Shown: positions 11,326 through 23,425, counted from the first letter of the stretch. The stretch: 64,000 bases of DNA from Gracilaria domingensis (GCA_022539475.1 VCMS01000273.1:79824-143823), one strand, 5' to 3'. Made by a program: numbers and translations. Notes: generated by a model from the letters alone, not told the origin.

Positions 11326-12067
11326 TGTAGTGCAATGCCTGCAAGCAGGAAACACCACGAAGATGTTCGGGATCTTCCTCTACTGAGGGCCACCCAGTGA
11401 ACAGAGCCTCTCTGGAATGGCACAACTAGCCGAGTGTAAGACCGTGGCCAAACCGTCAAGACGAGGCGTTGAGAGTTGAGTTGGGAAGGGTGACTCACGC
11501 TCGAGTGTAGCAGCCTCGAAAGAGGGAAGAGACCACAGAGTGGGGAAAGGGAAAGAGAGAGAGAAGAGAGAGAGAAGTAAGAGACGTACGGCGTATCGCC
11601 GGGGTGTTCCCTATACAGGGTCGAACACAAACAACAAAGGTGAAACACTCCCAAAGTTGGGTTCTGCGGGGACGCAGGGTGGATAGCCGCACCGTTACAA
11701 CAGGGAGTCCCTCCGATAAGGAGTTGTGCACCGCCGAAGGCGAAAGTGGCTAGAGCCAAGATCCTTGAAGTAGGATCACCCCTGGTTGGGGCACTCTACT
11801 GGTGCGACGGTGGTGACGCCGTCGCACTAAGTAGTGTCCTCACTAGAATTAATAAATAATATTAACTAAACATCCCACTAATTGTGGCAAACGCCCACGT
11901 GTAGTGGCCAACCCCCGATCAGCTCCACCGTGTCCCACGTGTCAAAACCATCCCGATGGCAACCACTAGTAACTAATAGTCATATACTGGTGTGTACCAG
12001 GCAAATCCGTGAACGGGAAATATGACTAAGTCCAGCAAAATTCCTCATACATGAGCGTTGCACTACA
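11326..12067 (-). repeat. Element A 3' LTR (complete, 742 bp)
   Basis: Runs from TGTAGTGCAA to TTGCACTACA, a perfect ten-base terminal inverted repeat with the usual TG/CA ends. The same sequence recurs at 22172-22595 (partial) and, reversed, at 26621-27359. A purine-rich GAGAGA tract (as written on plus, near 11550-11580) is shared by all copies. Confidence 0.9.
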
Positions 12068-12081
12068 TCTCCCCCTCCTTA
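12068..12081 (-). promoter_or_regulatory. Element A polypurine tract
   Basis: On the minus strand the sequence TAAGGAGGGGGAGA abuts the 3' LTR. This is the expected position and composition of the plus-strand DNA primer for reverse transcription. The same motif ends elements B and C and recurs twice inside pol. Confidence 0.8.
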
Positions 12082-12110
12082 GGCGGTAAAACAACCTTGA
12101 AGAGGGCAGG

Positions 12111-14055
12111 ATGGCGCCGAGCCAAGAGAATATAAGTGTAGCGCTCCCCGGTCCTCCGGTATGTCCTTCTCCTTCTCCCGTCAACGACGTGCTCCCTGCT
12201 TCCGCAGACCTCGTACCTTCTCAGAGTACCGTACGCGCTCTCGCTACTGCGGTCAACTTTTCTCCGACACCGGGACTAGACCTCACGATGAGTGGGCCTC
12301 CTCCGAACCAGCCTCCCAACCAACCATCGTTCCCCAAGGGGGCTTCACCGGATTCCGATCCGTTCCACTCCCTCAACAAGGCTCCAACCCGTCCGCGGGG
12401 CAACAGAACAACGCCGCTGGGTACTCTGCGCAGCATGCCGCTCTCGCGGGGCCCGTTGTCGGCTTCCACCCAGGTGTGACCTGGCCATCCTTCAACTCCC
12501 TTGTAGGGCTCCATCCGGCGAACCGGCGACATGCAAGACGTCTCCGGCTCGCGCCGTGGTTCCACCCGACTGCGGTGTTCAATGAAAGCCTCATTACTGA
12601 GTATGCCGATGGGCGCTACACCCTTCCGGGGGACCTCCCAGCGATGGTCACCATTTCGTGGGATTGGCGTACGCGAATCGCCATCCCTGTTCATCAGGTC
12701 GCAAGAGAGAACCGGAAATCTCGGGAAGAGGCTCACGCGAACTTCGTATCGGTGGCCTACAAACGGCAAGGCCGGGCGCCCTTCGAGTTCCTAATACCAC
12801 CTGGGATAGACTTTGACGTGGCCTCTTACCGCACCCGCGGGGAAATTAGTTACTGCGACCGCTTAGCGGTGCTGGAAACCTGCGCCTGGCGAGGCATGCC
12901 CGTGGCACGGCAGGAAGCCATGTGCTGGACACGACCGATTCTTCGGGCTGAGTTTCGCTTTCTACCGCGCCGCTCGCGGTCCAACTTCCTTCAGAACTTC
13001 ATTCGCCATGAGAGGCGCTCTCGATCCCAACTTGGGTATTTTGCTCCGTATCAGAACGTTGAAATCCTCCACATGGCGGCGGCGCACCGGCAGGGTCGGT
13101 ATGTGCCTCTACCAGAGTGGTGGAGCTACCTCGAGGCGTGCCGGGGGTGCTACATCGAGTTGCCCTTGGTATTCACCTACTTAGGGTTGTACCTGCTCAC
13201 GGATCCCAGAACTGGGTTGTGGTCGGTTGTCGTCACCGAGTGGGCTGCCCGCACCGCGGAATTTATCCTCGCAGAGGCATACGACCAGTATCTGCTGTGT
13301 TTCATTCCTCCCCGCGTGCGGGCGGCCATCCGAAGTTTGGACTTGGAAGTCCCCCTCGGGGGTCGTGCAAAAAACGACGAGGTGTTGAGGCTTCTCGATT
13401 ATATCGATAGTGTCGCCTTGACCGAAGTGCCTCTGTTTCAGAGTAGTCGTGGAGATTCCCCGAACACGGGTGGGTACGGCGCAGGTCTGGGAACAAATAC
13501 CGCTCTTGCGGGCGATTTTGTCTTCTTCGACCCGTGGGATTATCGGGAGATTACCGCTGAGAAAGCGGGTGAGCTCGGTTCTGCTCCCCGGCGCGTGCCG
13601 GCCGATCACCCGACTGGGTTCGTGAACTCTGATGAGTATTACCGAGAGTACCTCGGGGGAGATCCAATGGTGGACAATCAGCCCGAGGACACGGGAGGCG
13701 ACGACATCGAAATGGTCGAAGAAGTCGACGCAACCCTTGCGGGGAGAACGCCGGCTTTGCTCGTGTTGTCGTCTCTGCCTCGGCGGCTGACTTCGTCGCT
13801 CCCGCTCCGATTACCATTCCGGTACCCACACCGGCTCAAATTCCTGTTCAGCCGGCTCTTCCCGCTGTTGCGGATGCTGCAGCTCCTCCCTTGCCAACGG
13901 GTTTGAACGAAGGTGCGATCATCGCTCGCTTCCTTCGCGGCGCGGGTTTGGGTGCTAGTGTGGCCTCTGGCGACGTCACCGCTATGGCGGATGCCTTGGC
14001 TCAACGCCTTGGCGGTATGCCTTCTCAGGATGAGGGCGATGGCGGCAGCCAGTAA
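12111..14055 (+). pseudogene. Antisense ORF of element A, novel conserved family
   Basis: This gene lies on the strand opposite gag-pol, between the chromodomain and the 3' LTR. The ATG at 12111 opens a Pro/Ser/Asn-rich leader. A one-base shift near 12330, at a C/A/G run, leads into the main frame (ATG at 12161, to 13906). A second shift near 13740, at a GGGG run, leads into an Ala/Pro-rich linker and a conserved C-terminus ending in TAA at 14053-14055. The core matches the antisense proteins of B and C over some 400 residues: LAPWFHP, YADGRYTLPG, SYRTRGEISY, CWTRPILRAEFRFLP, GRYVPLPEWW, CRGCYIELP, TEWAARTA, IPPRVRAAIRSLDL, GDFVFFDPW and HPTGF. No known domain is recognised and there are no membrane segments. 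I cannot assign a function. Two frameshifts make this copy non-functional as written. Confidence 0.75.
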
Positions 14056-14438
14056 TTGGGAGCCGAGCTTCCCCATGCGTGGGTAATTACCTGTTCACAG
14101 TAGTATAGCCTTGAGATAAAAGATCCTTTGCTTCATACTCGTCTTCGACGGTGTCCTTCTTCCTTACCGGCACAGCCGGCCAATGCGATGCGATGCGTCG
14201 CGAAAGACGCACCCTTTCTAGGGGAAAAACCATGCTCATGGCGTGGCCGTGATGGCGTTACCAGCGAGCTGGATGAAAAATCCTCAGGCATGAGCCTTCT
14301 TTCCGAAAATCGGTGTTCTCACGGCGCGAGCCGGTCGAACCGTCAATGCGGCGGACATCCCACCAAGGTGACATGTGGTCAATTCCCGTCGCACGACGTG
14401 TGTTACCAATATGATGTCCATGCGTTTCCACGGCAACC

Positions 14439-14978
14439 TTATCTAACTTGGGCATCTTCCAGCGTCGCTGGTGTGGCCGTTCCCGCGTTGCGGTGGTACT
14501 GTACGACCTTCGAGCACGGTACGTGCTCGATTGGTTCGTCAGTATCCCACGATGGACCATAGCCGTACCAACGGACGTGGTATTGCAAAATACCCTTCTG
14601 GTCCCAGGAGTGCCCGATAATTCGGTCGACGATGTACTCTTGAACGTACACCTGCCGGCCTTGCCGTGTTAGGGTTACTTCATCGGCTGACAACCCTTGC
14701 GGGGGAGTGGTTCCCGTACCGGGGGTAACAGCGTGCGCCTGGCTCAGCGTGGCCAGTTCCCTGCGTGGAGGAGCGTTTGATATCTCGGTGCGTACTGCCA
14801 GTTGGCGTGGGTCCTTCCGCTTCGGCGGTGTTGGGGGAGCGGCATGCTCGCCTTGTCCGCTTGCGGCGGGAGGCTCCACCTCGGGTGGATTTACAACCGT
14901 GCGTGCACGTGATTGTAGCGACGGTTGGCTGTCAAGCTCCTTCGGGAGAACCGCCTTCCTGTTACAGGTGTCCTCCAA
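14439..14978 (-). pseudogene. pol: Element A pol C-terminal region with chromodomain
   Basis: A disordered Pro-rich stretch is followed by a chromodomain, YIVDRIIGHSWDQKG then YHVRWYGYGPSWDTDEPIEH, with the expected aromatic positions and the WYGY / SWDTDEP strand-helix pattern. Chromodomains at the end of Gypsy integrases direct insertion by recognising methylated histone H3 tails. This region belongs to the pol polyprotein but is detached from integrase by frame changes. The same domain ends A2 (near 35.0 kb) and C (near 44.7 kb). Confidence 0.8.
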
Positions 14979-15031
14979 CGGCTGCGCCGTTGGCCATTGA
15001 GCTTCTTTGCTCGAATTTCAGTTCTGAACGG

Positions 15032-16973
15032 TTACCTCCGGGTTACCGGGGTTAGCGGCACCGCCGGCGGCTTTCGATCTCGCGATCTCGGCGTGCGGCT
15101 GCACTTGCGCCGAAATTTCATGCCCAGTATTTGGTGTTGTACCGTCCATGACGTGAACTCTTCGCAGAGTCTCCGGCATTCCCACGACTGTACTGCCGGT
15201 TTCCACCGAGTCACTCGGGACTTCTCTTCCATCAGCTCGTGCCTGCTCCGCACGATTTCCAGACTTCCTGGTTGTTCTGCATCGCGTTGCGCGGTGGTTC
15301 GCGATGTCGCTGCGCTTTCCCCAGTAGGGCTTCGTCCCGACGACGTCGGCTTGGTGCCGGCGACGTCATTCGACTTCGCTTCACCCAGCGCGGCTAGTAG
15401 GCCACGAGGCTCTGTTAACTTAACCGAATCCGCTTCTGCGTGCGTGTCCTTACCCGGCGACGGTGTAGACTTCCCGGCAACGGGGCTGTGTGTGCGGCGA
15501 GCGAGCGTGCGTTGCGCACGCGATGCCCGCTGGCGTACTGGAACATCCGGAGAGCACCGTACAGTCCGTGCTTCACGGTTGTCCTCACGAAGCGACGTCG
15601 GCAAAGAACTCTCAGCAGAGCTGATAACCTCCTCCCCCTTCTTAGATGGAGCGCCGTGGGGAGTAACAGAATGTCCTGCATCGCGGGTAGGTAAACCCAG
15701 CGATGGGACAGAAACGAGGGTGCCATGATGGCGGTCATTTTCCGACACAGTCGGGGGGCCGACTCTATCGGGAGGTCTGTGAGACCTCGATGGGGGTGGG
15801 GCAGGACGGAGGGTCTTGTCACCACTTTTGTTTCCGGTGTTACCAGCATTGTTGACTCCGTAGACACTGGCTCTGTACCAGATGGGGTAACCTTAGACGA
15901 GGGTGGAGGGGCCATTACCACGCGGTCGCGGGAAATCCGCTCATGCGCGTCAGCGATCTCGACCACAACAGTTTCCGGTGCAACCAAGATTACCTTATAC
16001 GTTCCATCCGCCACAGGCGAGAGCTTATGACGTTTGCCCTTTTCAGGGTTGTAGTGTTCCTTCCGTACGAAGACATGATTGCCCACCGTGAGTGAGTAAG
16101 GTGTTCTTCGTCGCAGGCGAGCATCAAAATCACGCTTGTACGCGGCTTGGGCTTTCGCCATTGATTTCCGGGCAGCCAGTACTAACTTTGTTAGCGAGGC
16201 TTTCCATTGTTGGCGATAATCACCCACAGATGGGAAACTGCCCAAGGTAGCTTGTGATTCTAACGCCAATGGCGGGGGTGTCCTTGACAAAACCAGTTCG
16301 AACGGGGAAACACCAGTCGTCCTGTGTACCTGCGTGTTATACGCGAAGGTTAACGCGTCGGTGTATAAGTCCCATGTTTTTGGGTGGTCAGCAACGTAAG
16401 AACGGAGGGATGCCAGCATCGTACGGTTGTACCGTTCAACTTGCCCATTACATTGGGGGTGGTAAGTGGTCGTGAAGAGGGTTTTCACGTCCATGATGCG
16501 ACATACATCCTGGAAGAACCGGGATGCGAATTGCTTTCCGTTATCGGATAATAGCTTCACAGGAGGACCGTACACGAAGATCCAGTGCGTGGCGAACGCC
16601 TGCGCGACTGTGAACGCGGTGATTCTCTTTAGAGGTACTGTCCGAACCAGTTTCGAGAACCGATCCGTGATAACGAGAAGGAACTTATTGCCTCTCCGAG
16701 TGGTAAGCAATGGTCCGAGAAGATCGATTGCCACAAATTCAAGCGGCAACCTGGCCGGGAATAGTTTCACTTTCTTGAGTTCTTCCGGAGTTTCACGCGA
16801 TTTCGCGCGCAATCGGCATAGAAGCGTACCGTAGCGTAACAATCCATCGCCATGGCGGGCCAGTAGAAGTCTCTCGTCAAGTTGAGGTACAACTTTCTTC
16901 CACCTGCGTGGCCACCTAACTTTGCGTAATGCGAAAGGTGTAGGATCCTCGTCTGCAACGAGTGTGGTACCAC
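15032..16973 (-). pseudogene. pol: Element A integrase, frameshifted
   Basis: The zinc-binding N-terminal region lies in 16973-16767 (HYAKLGGHAGGRKLY, then CADC). The main integrase frame is 16842-15415. It shows the DDE core: FVAIDLLGPL with the first Asp, VKLLSDNGKQF with the second, and CNGQVERYNRTM with the Glu. The GPY/F-like module and a Pro/Ser-rich tail follow. Near 15750 the frame shifts and the tail continues to 15032 in another frame. The tail carries an internal polypurine motif near 15631-15645. The catalytic triad is present but the polyprotein is broken on both sides. Confidence 0.85.
15631..15645 (-). promoter_or_regulatory. Internal polypurine-tract-like motif 2, element A
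   Basis: Minus strand reads TAAGAAGGGGGAGG downstream of integrase and encodes KKGEE. It is the second internal copy of the 3' polypurine motif, again conserved in position in A2 and C. Confidence 0.5.
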
Positions 16974-18861
16974 AACTTGTGGGTGTGACTCGACAGTCCT
17001 TACGAGGTAGCTGATGTCGTTGACCTCGAATGGGAGGGTGGCTCCACCGTTAAGTCGGGCACGGATCGTGATGCAGAACGGGTTTCAATGTTGCTCTCGG
17101 ATCATTTCTTCCGATGATACCGGTACAAAATTTCCCGGTAGGGGCTTTACAGCCTCGGCTTTGCCTGCAACAAGCAGTTCATCGAACTCAGCGTCCATAT
17201 CGTCCCAGTTATCTGGCCAGTCGTCAAGCCGGCACCCGGGGGTTCCGGCTCATCACCGTCCATGACGAAGCAAGGAATATCATCGTCCTCGACGACCAGA
17301 GTTTCCCCATTCGTGGGTAAGCGCGACAGCGCGTCCTCCTGGGTGTTCAGGGTTCCCTTTTTGTATACGGCGTCGAAGTCGAATTCCGCTAGGCGGAGCG
17401 TCCACCGCATAAGGCGACCTGATGGGTCAGAGATATTCATCAACCACCTCAACGAGGAATGATCCGTGTACACGGTGAAGTGCACACCTAGCAGGTAGGG
17501 ACGGAGGGTGGATAATGCCCATACGACTGCAAGGCACTTTTCTCCGAAACGGAGTAGTTCCGTTCATGAACGTTAAGCGAACGTGATCAGTACCCTATGG
17601 GTTTTCGTTCTCCCTCGGGAGTGGTTTGGAACAGCGCGCAGCCTACTTGGTAGTCGCTCGAGTCCGTGTACACGAAGAACGGCAATCCCGGTTTTGGTAG
17701 AGATAGGATCGGTGCTGATGTAACAGCCTCCTTTAAGGAGATGAACGCTTTCGCTTGTGCGGGCGTGAAGGGGTCCAGTTTTGGTGGCTGACTTTTCGCA
17801 GGAGAGCGTTGAGGGGAGCCGCAATGTCCGAAAAGTTCGGTACAAACCGTGTGTAGACGTTGACCAGCCCTAGGAAGGAGCGTAATTCCGTTTGAGTTCG
17901 CGGTTCCTTCGCCTTGGCGAGTGACTTGACGCCGGCGTCCTCGATCGTCAGCCGTCCTGGACGGATAATGTGTCCAAGGTACTTGACGGTGTCGGTGAAC
18001 AATTCACACTTCCTCAGCTTGAAGGTTATTCCTGCATCACGCGGAGTGGTCATCACGTCCCTGACATGGGTGAGATGATCGTCCAAATTACTGGGAAACA
18101 CAATCATATCGTCAAGGTAGACGAGACAGGTCCGCCCCTTGAAGCGGCTCAACAAGATGTCGATGGCACGCTGGAACGTAGCGGGCGCGTTGATTAGGCC
18201 GAAAGGCATCCGCTTGAAGCGGTAGGAGCCCGAGTGGCACACGAACGCAGTCTTATCGGGGTCTTCCTCCCTGACGGGGACTAGCCAGTATCCCCAATTG
18301 GCATCCAATGCCGTGAACACGGTAGCGTCACCGAGCGAATCGATACACGCGTCCATACGAGGGATTGGGTAAGCGTCTCTTACCGTCACGGCGTTGAGCC
18401 GGCGATAGTCGACACAGAACCTCCAGGTTCTGTCGGCCTTGAGAGCCAGTACCACTGGAGATGCCCACGGCGATTGCGCGTGTTCGATGACACCTGCGCG
18501 GAGCATCTTGTTCACTTGGAACTGTTCCTCTTCCCGAGCTTTCGGTCCTGCCCTGTAAGGGGGTTGTGAAACCGGACGCGTGTTCAGTAACAAATCGATA
18601 CGGTGTTCCGTTGCATTTATCTCTCCAAGAGAGCCATCCCACATTGGAGTAAACTCCCGTAACATGTCTCTTAGACGTTCACGGTGGGACTCTGGTACAT
18701 GACCGAGATCAAGTTCCTCGAGCGCCTTCAGGGGTCAACCTTGTCGTAGCTCGTGGGTTTACGCTCTTCTGTCCCTGACACAGGGTGGGGTTCCGAGTCA
18801 CTCGGTTTCTTCTCCGTTGCGACGGTATTGGTACCCGCGAAACCGGCTGGAATTGCGACTC

Positions 18862-18876
18862 CCTCCCCCTCCTTAG
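18862..18876 (-). promoter_or_regulatory. Internal polypurine-tract-like motif 1, element A
   Basis: Minus strand reads CTAAGGAGGGGGAGG inside pol, nearly identical to the 3' polypurine tract of the same element. It encodes KEGEG. Equivalent motifs lie at the same protein position in A2 and C. Confidence 0.55.
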
Positions 18877-19861
18877 ATGAGGCGACGTCCTCTTCGGAGT
18901 TAACTAGTTCGAGAACATCGGCAGCCTCCATCTTCGTTGGAAGCATCGCGAGTGGGTGCGGTGTCACAGACCCAATGACTTGGTTCTTCACCAGATACTG
19001 GGGGGTGCTGCCAAGATTGGCAACGAGTATCCGAAACGGAGTATCCGGTGTGACGTGCACAATACCATTCGCGACGGCGAGTTGGACTTCTCGTACAACG
19101 AGGTAAGCGGTTGAATAACCCGAAGACCGTGTTGACGGGAATTAACTGACACCATGACTTGGGACTCAGGCGGGATACGGATTGACGCGGCGACGCGGAG
19201 CTTCGTAGACTCTCGCGACGCCGGTGCTGGGGCCTGCGCAGCAGGGAGTGGAACTTGCTTCTGCGATGACCGCTTCGGCGGACGACGGACGATCGGTACC
19301 GATGAATCATCGTCGAGTTCTACACGTTTGAGGCGGGGCCTGATTGCATCGACAAACCTGTCGCAGTAATCGCAACCCAAAATGACTGGGGCAGCCAATG
19401 ACTGACAAACGATGAAGTCAACCTTCACCACGAAAGTTCCCAAACGCACGACTAAGTCGATTGTCCCAGCGTTGTTAACGGGTTGTTATTCGCGTCAGCG
19501 ACATCAGGAAGCACGCTGCGGCGGATACGTTCCCGAAATTGCGGTGTGAGAAGGGACTCCACGATGAAGTTCGGACCTGCATCTTTGTCTAGTACAGTCA
19601 GGTAACGCACCATAAACTGGGGGCTCAGGCCAAGGTCAGCGTACACCTTATAGTTTCGCTTGGCCATCACCATGATTCGGTCCGGGATCCGGTTATTCCT
19701 TACCCGTATCCACGGTCGACGCAGAACACCGAGGTGCTCCGAATCCGCGTCTACGGCGTCTTTCCTCGAGAGGACTTTCACCGGGGAGCGAGGCAACGAC
19801 GCCTCGGGCGTCAACAGCCTCAACTCTGAGGACGACTCTCCCGAAAGGGAGACTCCCTCGT

Positions 19862-19871
19862 TCAGTTTCCT
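19862..19871 (-). promoter_or_regulatory. Gag-pro -1 frameshift site, element A
   Basis: Minus strand AGGAAACTGA: the gag stop TGA directly follows GGA AAC. The protease frame is -1 relative to gag and is open across this point. A GGA AAC resembles the known slippery heptamer G GGA AAC. The same relation holds in A2 and C. Confidence 0.5.
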
Positions 19872-22063
19872 TGAACTTCCGCCTGCGGCGGCTGGTCAGG
19901 TTCCTCGGCAACGAGTGCTTCGGCTCGCTGGCCGCCGGGTCCCGCGTTAGCGGTATGGGGTTCGGCAACAGGCCGAGGTTTTGGATGCACAGGTGGTGCT
20001 TGGACATTCCGCTGCGGCGGCGGTGCTGCAACGGCGTGATAGAAATCCGTCTTCGCACGCAAGTACGACGTCATAGGGACGGTTTTCTTCTCCTCTTTAG
20101 TCAAAGCGTCATAGTTCACCGTGACCATGGGCATATCTCTCATCGAGAGGAGGCACTGCGGCGAGATGTGACCATGCGTATAGCAAAGGTGACAGATCGG
20201 CGTCGCCATTCTTGAACGCGGGGTACCATTCCGAGAATCGGTGAACCCTACTCTAGGGCGGGTGTCCTTCCATCCAAGCCGTTGGAAACGGGTTGCTCCG
20301 TTCGCATACGGAATCCTTGGCTCGTTCACACGGTTGGAATCTGCGTAAAGCAGCGTACCGTCCCGAGCGGTATTGAAAGAAGCATCCGTCGTCGACGAGA
20401 GTTCCGTAGTTGGAATGGAACTCAGATTTCCTGGGCCAACTGGACGTTGTCATACTCCTTTGGGGGGGCCTCGCTCGCTAGCAGCGACAAAGATGGGGAT
20501 CTAGTCTCCATCATCAAGGCCTTGGCGGACTTCGACCTGGGAACAGGACCTCGTGCACGGAGTGCATCACCTTCCGCTCGAGCGTACTGGACTAGCTCGA
20601 GGTAGGTAATCTTCCGCTTATCCTCGCGGTAGCGGGCGACCAAGGTCTTGATGGCCGGGTCGAGGCCGTCGACAAACATCGTACAACGTTCCCCTGCGAG
20701 GTAGACATTACCACAACGGTGGAAAGCCTTGTTCAGGGGTACCGAATAATCGGTTTCCGTCTCTCCAGACTTCTGCCGGGTGTACCGGAGCGCTAGGATG
20801 GCCGTGCCGATTGCATCGTTGGTGGCGTACGAGCGCAGCAAGTACTGGACCGCTTTCGGCCAGCACGTAACCCCTCCTTCGGAGGCACGAGATGAGCCTC
20901 TTACAGAGTTGAACTTGTCTTCGGCCACTCCCCGTAAGAAGTACGGTAACGCAATGTAGGCCTGGCCTTCGTTCATTCCGAGAACATCGTCTTCCGCCAC
21001 GAAACGGGCGAGAAAATCAAGCACCAGGACTGGGTCGTCTCCAGAAAATGTCTGGTTACGCAGTGAGAGCTGCATACGGCGGATGCAGTCCTTCACCTTA
21101 CCCGTCCCACGGGGTATGCGATCCAATGAGGAATCCTCTAAACGGTAGTACTGGTACGAAAGTAACTTCCGATACATCGGGTTCGTCTGCTTCAGCTCCT
21201 TCAGCCCGGAGTGTTTCCGTCCCTTCGACCAGGTACGAACAACACCTTGGGTGGCCGATGACCGCTTAGAGCGTGATGAGTGCCCTGCACGACCATCGTC
21301 GGATGAGGAATCGGATGAATCCGAACTACCCGGAACATCCGGTGCGTCGTCTGATGAACTCGAGTCCGAGTCGGAGTACTGATTGTGCTCCTTGAACTTC
21401 CGCATGCGGCGAGATTTGTTCCGACCGGTGTTCTTGTCGCGATGCGACACTTCAACCGGCTCCGCCGGAGTGGCGAGTTCCGCGATAGCGGTCTTCTCCA
21501 ACGTTTCCAGACGGCTTCGAATCCGATCGAATTGGGTCTCAATTCCTTCCACGAAGGCAGCGGGTCCTCCAATGCATTCCAGCACGGAGTTGACATCGGA
21601 CCGTAGGATACTGAGATCCTCTGCGACATCCTTCACAGGGAATGTGCGAACTTCCTCCCGAAGCGTCCGGACTTTCCCCGCGAGGGAATCATGGGCTCCC
21701 ATAAGGGAATTGTGAGCAGCTCGCAACATGCGAACCTGCTCTTCCAGGGTTGTACCCAGAGGGTTGTCAAACTTCTCCCGACGGGAGTGAGGCGCCTCTG
21801 CGGTAGCCTTGACCTGCCCGGCAGGAGCCGCTTCGGCGACGGCGGATGCCGGAGCAATCCCTTCAGTGGGAGGGATTAACGGGGAAACAAGGAAGTGTCC
21901 GGCGCGCCGGTGGGATAGACGTCCGCGAAAACGGCCTGTTACCCAGGGTCGATCCAGGGCGAACTGGTATACTCGAAAGAGGCCGACCATCCGTCAGATT
22001 ACCACCGTTGATGGAACGACTGCGGGTGATCGCAGGCTCTGCATCGGAGGGCTTCCGAGACAT
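19862..22063 (-). pseudogene. gag: Element A Gag, frameshifted
   Basis: The ATG at 22063 (MSRKPSDAEPAITRS) opens the frame. A shift near 21880 leads into the main frame, which runs to 20422. It shows a coiled-coil-prone region (RMLRAAHNSLMGAHDSL), an acidic serine-rich stretch (DSDSSSSDDAPD) and the capsid-like part (SYQYYRLEDSS, LDFLARFVAEDDVLGM, DTDYSVPLNKAFHRCG, MFVDGLDPAIKTLVA). After a further shift near 20420 the tail to 19862 contains the zinc knuckle CHLCYTHGHISPQC (CX2CX4HX4C), which binds packaged RNA. It ends ...GGAAACTGA at the presumed frameshift site into protease. It is inactive because of two frameshifts. Confidence 0.8.
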
Positions 22064-22150
22064 CGGTATCAAATCCAACCGTTACACGGAGACTTCCAGA
22101 AGAAAACGAACCTCAAAGAGGGTACACAAAAGTGCGTCAAACTTCCTGTC

Positions 22151-22168
22151 TTCTAAGTCGGGAAACCA
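22151..22168 (-). promoter_or_regulatory. Element A primer binding site
   Basis: Minus strand TGGTTTCCCGACTTAGAA, three bases inside the 5' LTR. A2 and C have the same 18-mer apart from one base (TGGTCTCCC). TGG complements the CCA end of a tRNA. The implied tRNA 3' end (7-base acceptor, 5-base T stem, discriminator A) fits tRNA geometry; its identity was not determined. Confidence 0.7.
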
Positions 22169-22171
22169 TTT

Positions 22172-22595
22172 TGTAGTGCAATGCCTGCAAGCAGGAAACA
22201 CCACGAAGATGTTCGGAATCTTCTTCTATTGAGGGCAACCCAGTGAACAGAGCCTCTCTGGAATGGCACAACTAGCCGGGTGTAAGACCATGGCCAAACC
22301 GTCAAGACGAGGCGTTGAGAGTTGAGTTGGGAAGGGTGACTCACGCTCGAGTGTAGCAGCCTCGAAAGAAGGACGAGACCACAGAGTGGGGAAAGGGAAA
22401 GAGAGAGAGAAGAGAGAGAGAAGTAAGAGAGGTGCGGCGTATCGCCGGGGTGTCCCCTATACAAAGTCGAACACAAACAACAGAGGTGAAGCACTCCCAA
22501 AGTTAGGTTCTGCAGGGTTACAGGGTGGATAGCCGCACCGTTACAACGGGGAGTCTCTCCGATAAGGAGTTGTGCACCGCCGAAGGCGAAAGTGG
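22172..22595 (-). repeat. Element A 5' LTR, truncated to 424 bp
   Basis: Matches 11326 onward from TGTAGTGCAATGC to GCGAAAGTGG, then stops abruptly where the LTR of element B begins. The missing part is the outer U3 portion. The break is best explained by insertion of B into this LTR, with AGTGG (22591-22595) the likely target-site copy. Confidence 0.85.
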
Positions 22596-23411
22596 TGTTG
22601 TGCAAAACCCAGCGATGGGGAAAGACACGCAAAGGCGGTTCAGACCCTCTCTCAAGAGGCGAGCACAGCAGTAGAGCGCTCCCACAGGTACGACACGGCA
22701 ATGCCGGGTGTAAGACCGGGGTCGACCCTTCCCAAGTAATGGAGGGAGCGAAGCGGCGAAGAAGAAGCGTCCAGCGGTAGAGAACACACGACACAAGTCG
22801 GCAGTAGCGTCACGTGCGTAGCACGCGGTACCCACGAGTGTGGCGATGACACGCGAGAGCGGTAATAGCCCACGCGAGTGTGTCGAGCCACGAACGGTAT
22901 GCACCGGTACACCAAGTAGTGCTACCTGTATAACAGGGACAGAAATAAAGAAAACACACACAAAGTAAACACGCGAAAGCGGTAGTGGTGTTAATGATGC
23001 CGCGAGGCGGATGATGAGCCCTGCACAAGGTGCCGACTCTCCGGGAGGAGGATATCGGTCACCAAGGGTGAAACATCAGAGCCGAACACTCGGTTGGTTC
23101 GTTTACTTCCCCGACAATGGGTGCAGCTCAACCTACTAAGTAGTGTAGAGTGCCAACCCACTGTCAAGCGGTGTAGCGAAAATATCTAGAATAAACATCT
23201 AAAATACCCCAACTAATGGGTGCAAACTTCCCACACGTGTGTGACCCACCGGCTAAGCCGTGCGCCTCATAACACTAATTCTAATATTAAGTATACCCAA
23301 GAATGGGCTGATCTCACCAGTTACTCATACTGTGTGCCACCACCTCCCGGCATCGCCGTGCATGTTATGAATCGCATCAGCGAAGGAGTCCCGCAATCGC
23401 GTTCCACTACA
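22596..23411 (-). repeat. Element B 3' LTR (816 bp)
   Basis: Starts TGTTGTGCAA and ends CCACTACA, so it has TG/CA ends with a short imperfect inverted repeat. No second copy is visible in the window. On its left it directly abuts element A's broken LTR, and on its right a polypurine tract. Boundaries are inferred from these junctions. Confidence 0.7.
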
Positions 23412-23425
23412 TTTCCCCCTCCTTA
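23412..23425 (-). promoter_or_regulatory. Element B polypurine tract
   Basis: Minus strand TAAGGAGGGGGAAA directly abuts the LTR end, nearly identical to the tract of element A. Confidence 0.75.

Larger units (their letters stand above)
17147..19875 (-). pseudogene. pol: Element A protease, reverse transcriptase and RNase H, frameshifted
   Basis: The frame starts in -1 relative to gag, just upstream of the gag stop. The protease segment (19823-19452) has LDKDAGPN where A2 and C have LDTGA, so the catalytic DTG is lost. A frame change near 19450 leads to APVILGCDYCDRF, the C-terminal protease signature. RT lies mainly in 18665-17733, with RFCVDYRRLNAVTV, NWGYWLVP, RMPFGLINAPATFQ and the YLDD catalytic box (CLVYLDDMIVF). 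A frame change near 17780 separates it from RNase H, of which 17485-17147 keeps YTDHSSLRWL. At least four frame changes occur. A polypurine motif lies at 18862-18876. Confidence 0.85.
11326..22595 (-). mobile_element. Ty3/Gypsy chromovirus-type element A (minus strand)
   Basis: Transcription sense is minus. The 5' LTR is at the right (22172-22595, cut short by element B) and the 3' LTR at the left (11326-12067). In sense order it holds a PBS, gag, protease, RT, RNase H, integrase and chromodomain, then a convergent antisense ORF, a polypurine tract and the 3' LTR. The order protease-RT-RH-IN, with a chromodomain after integrase, defines a Ty3/Gypsy chromovirus. Nearly every sense ORF contains frameshifts, so the copy is inactive. 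Element A2 at 26.6-35.1 kb is a close relative in the opposite orientation. Confidence 0.9.

Noticed and set aside
12131-12136. TATAAG as a promoter for the antisense ORF of element A
   Set aside because: It lies downstream of the ATG at 12111, which the homology and composition favour as the true start.
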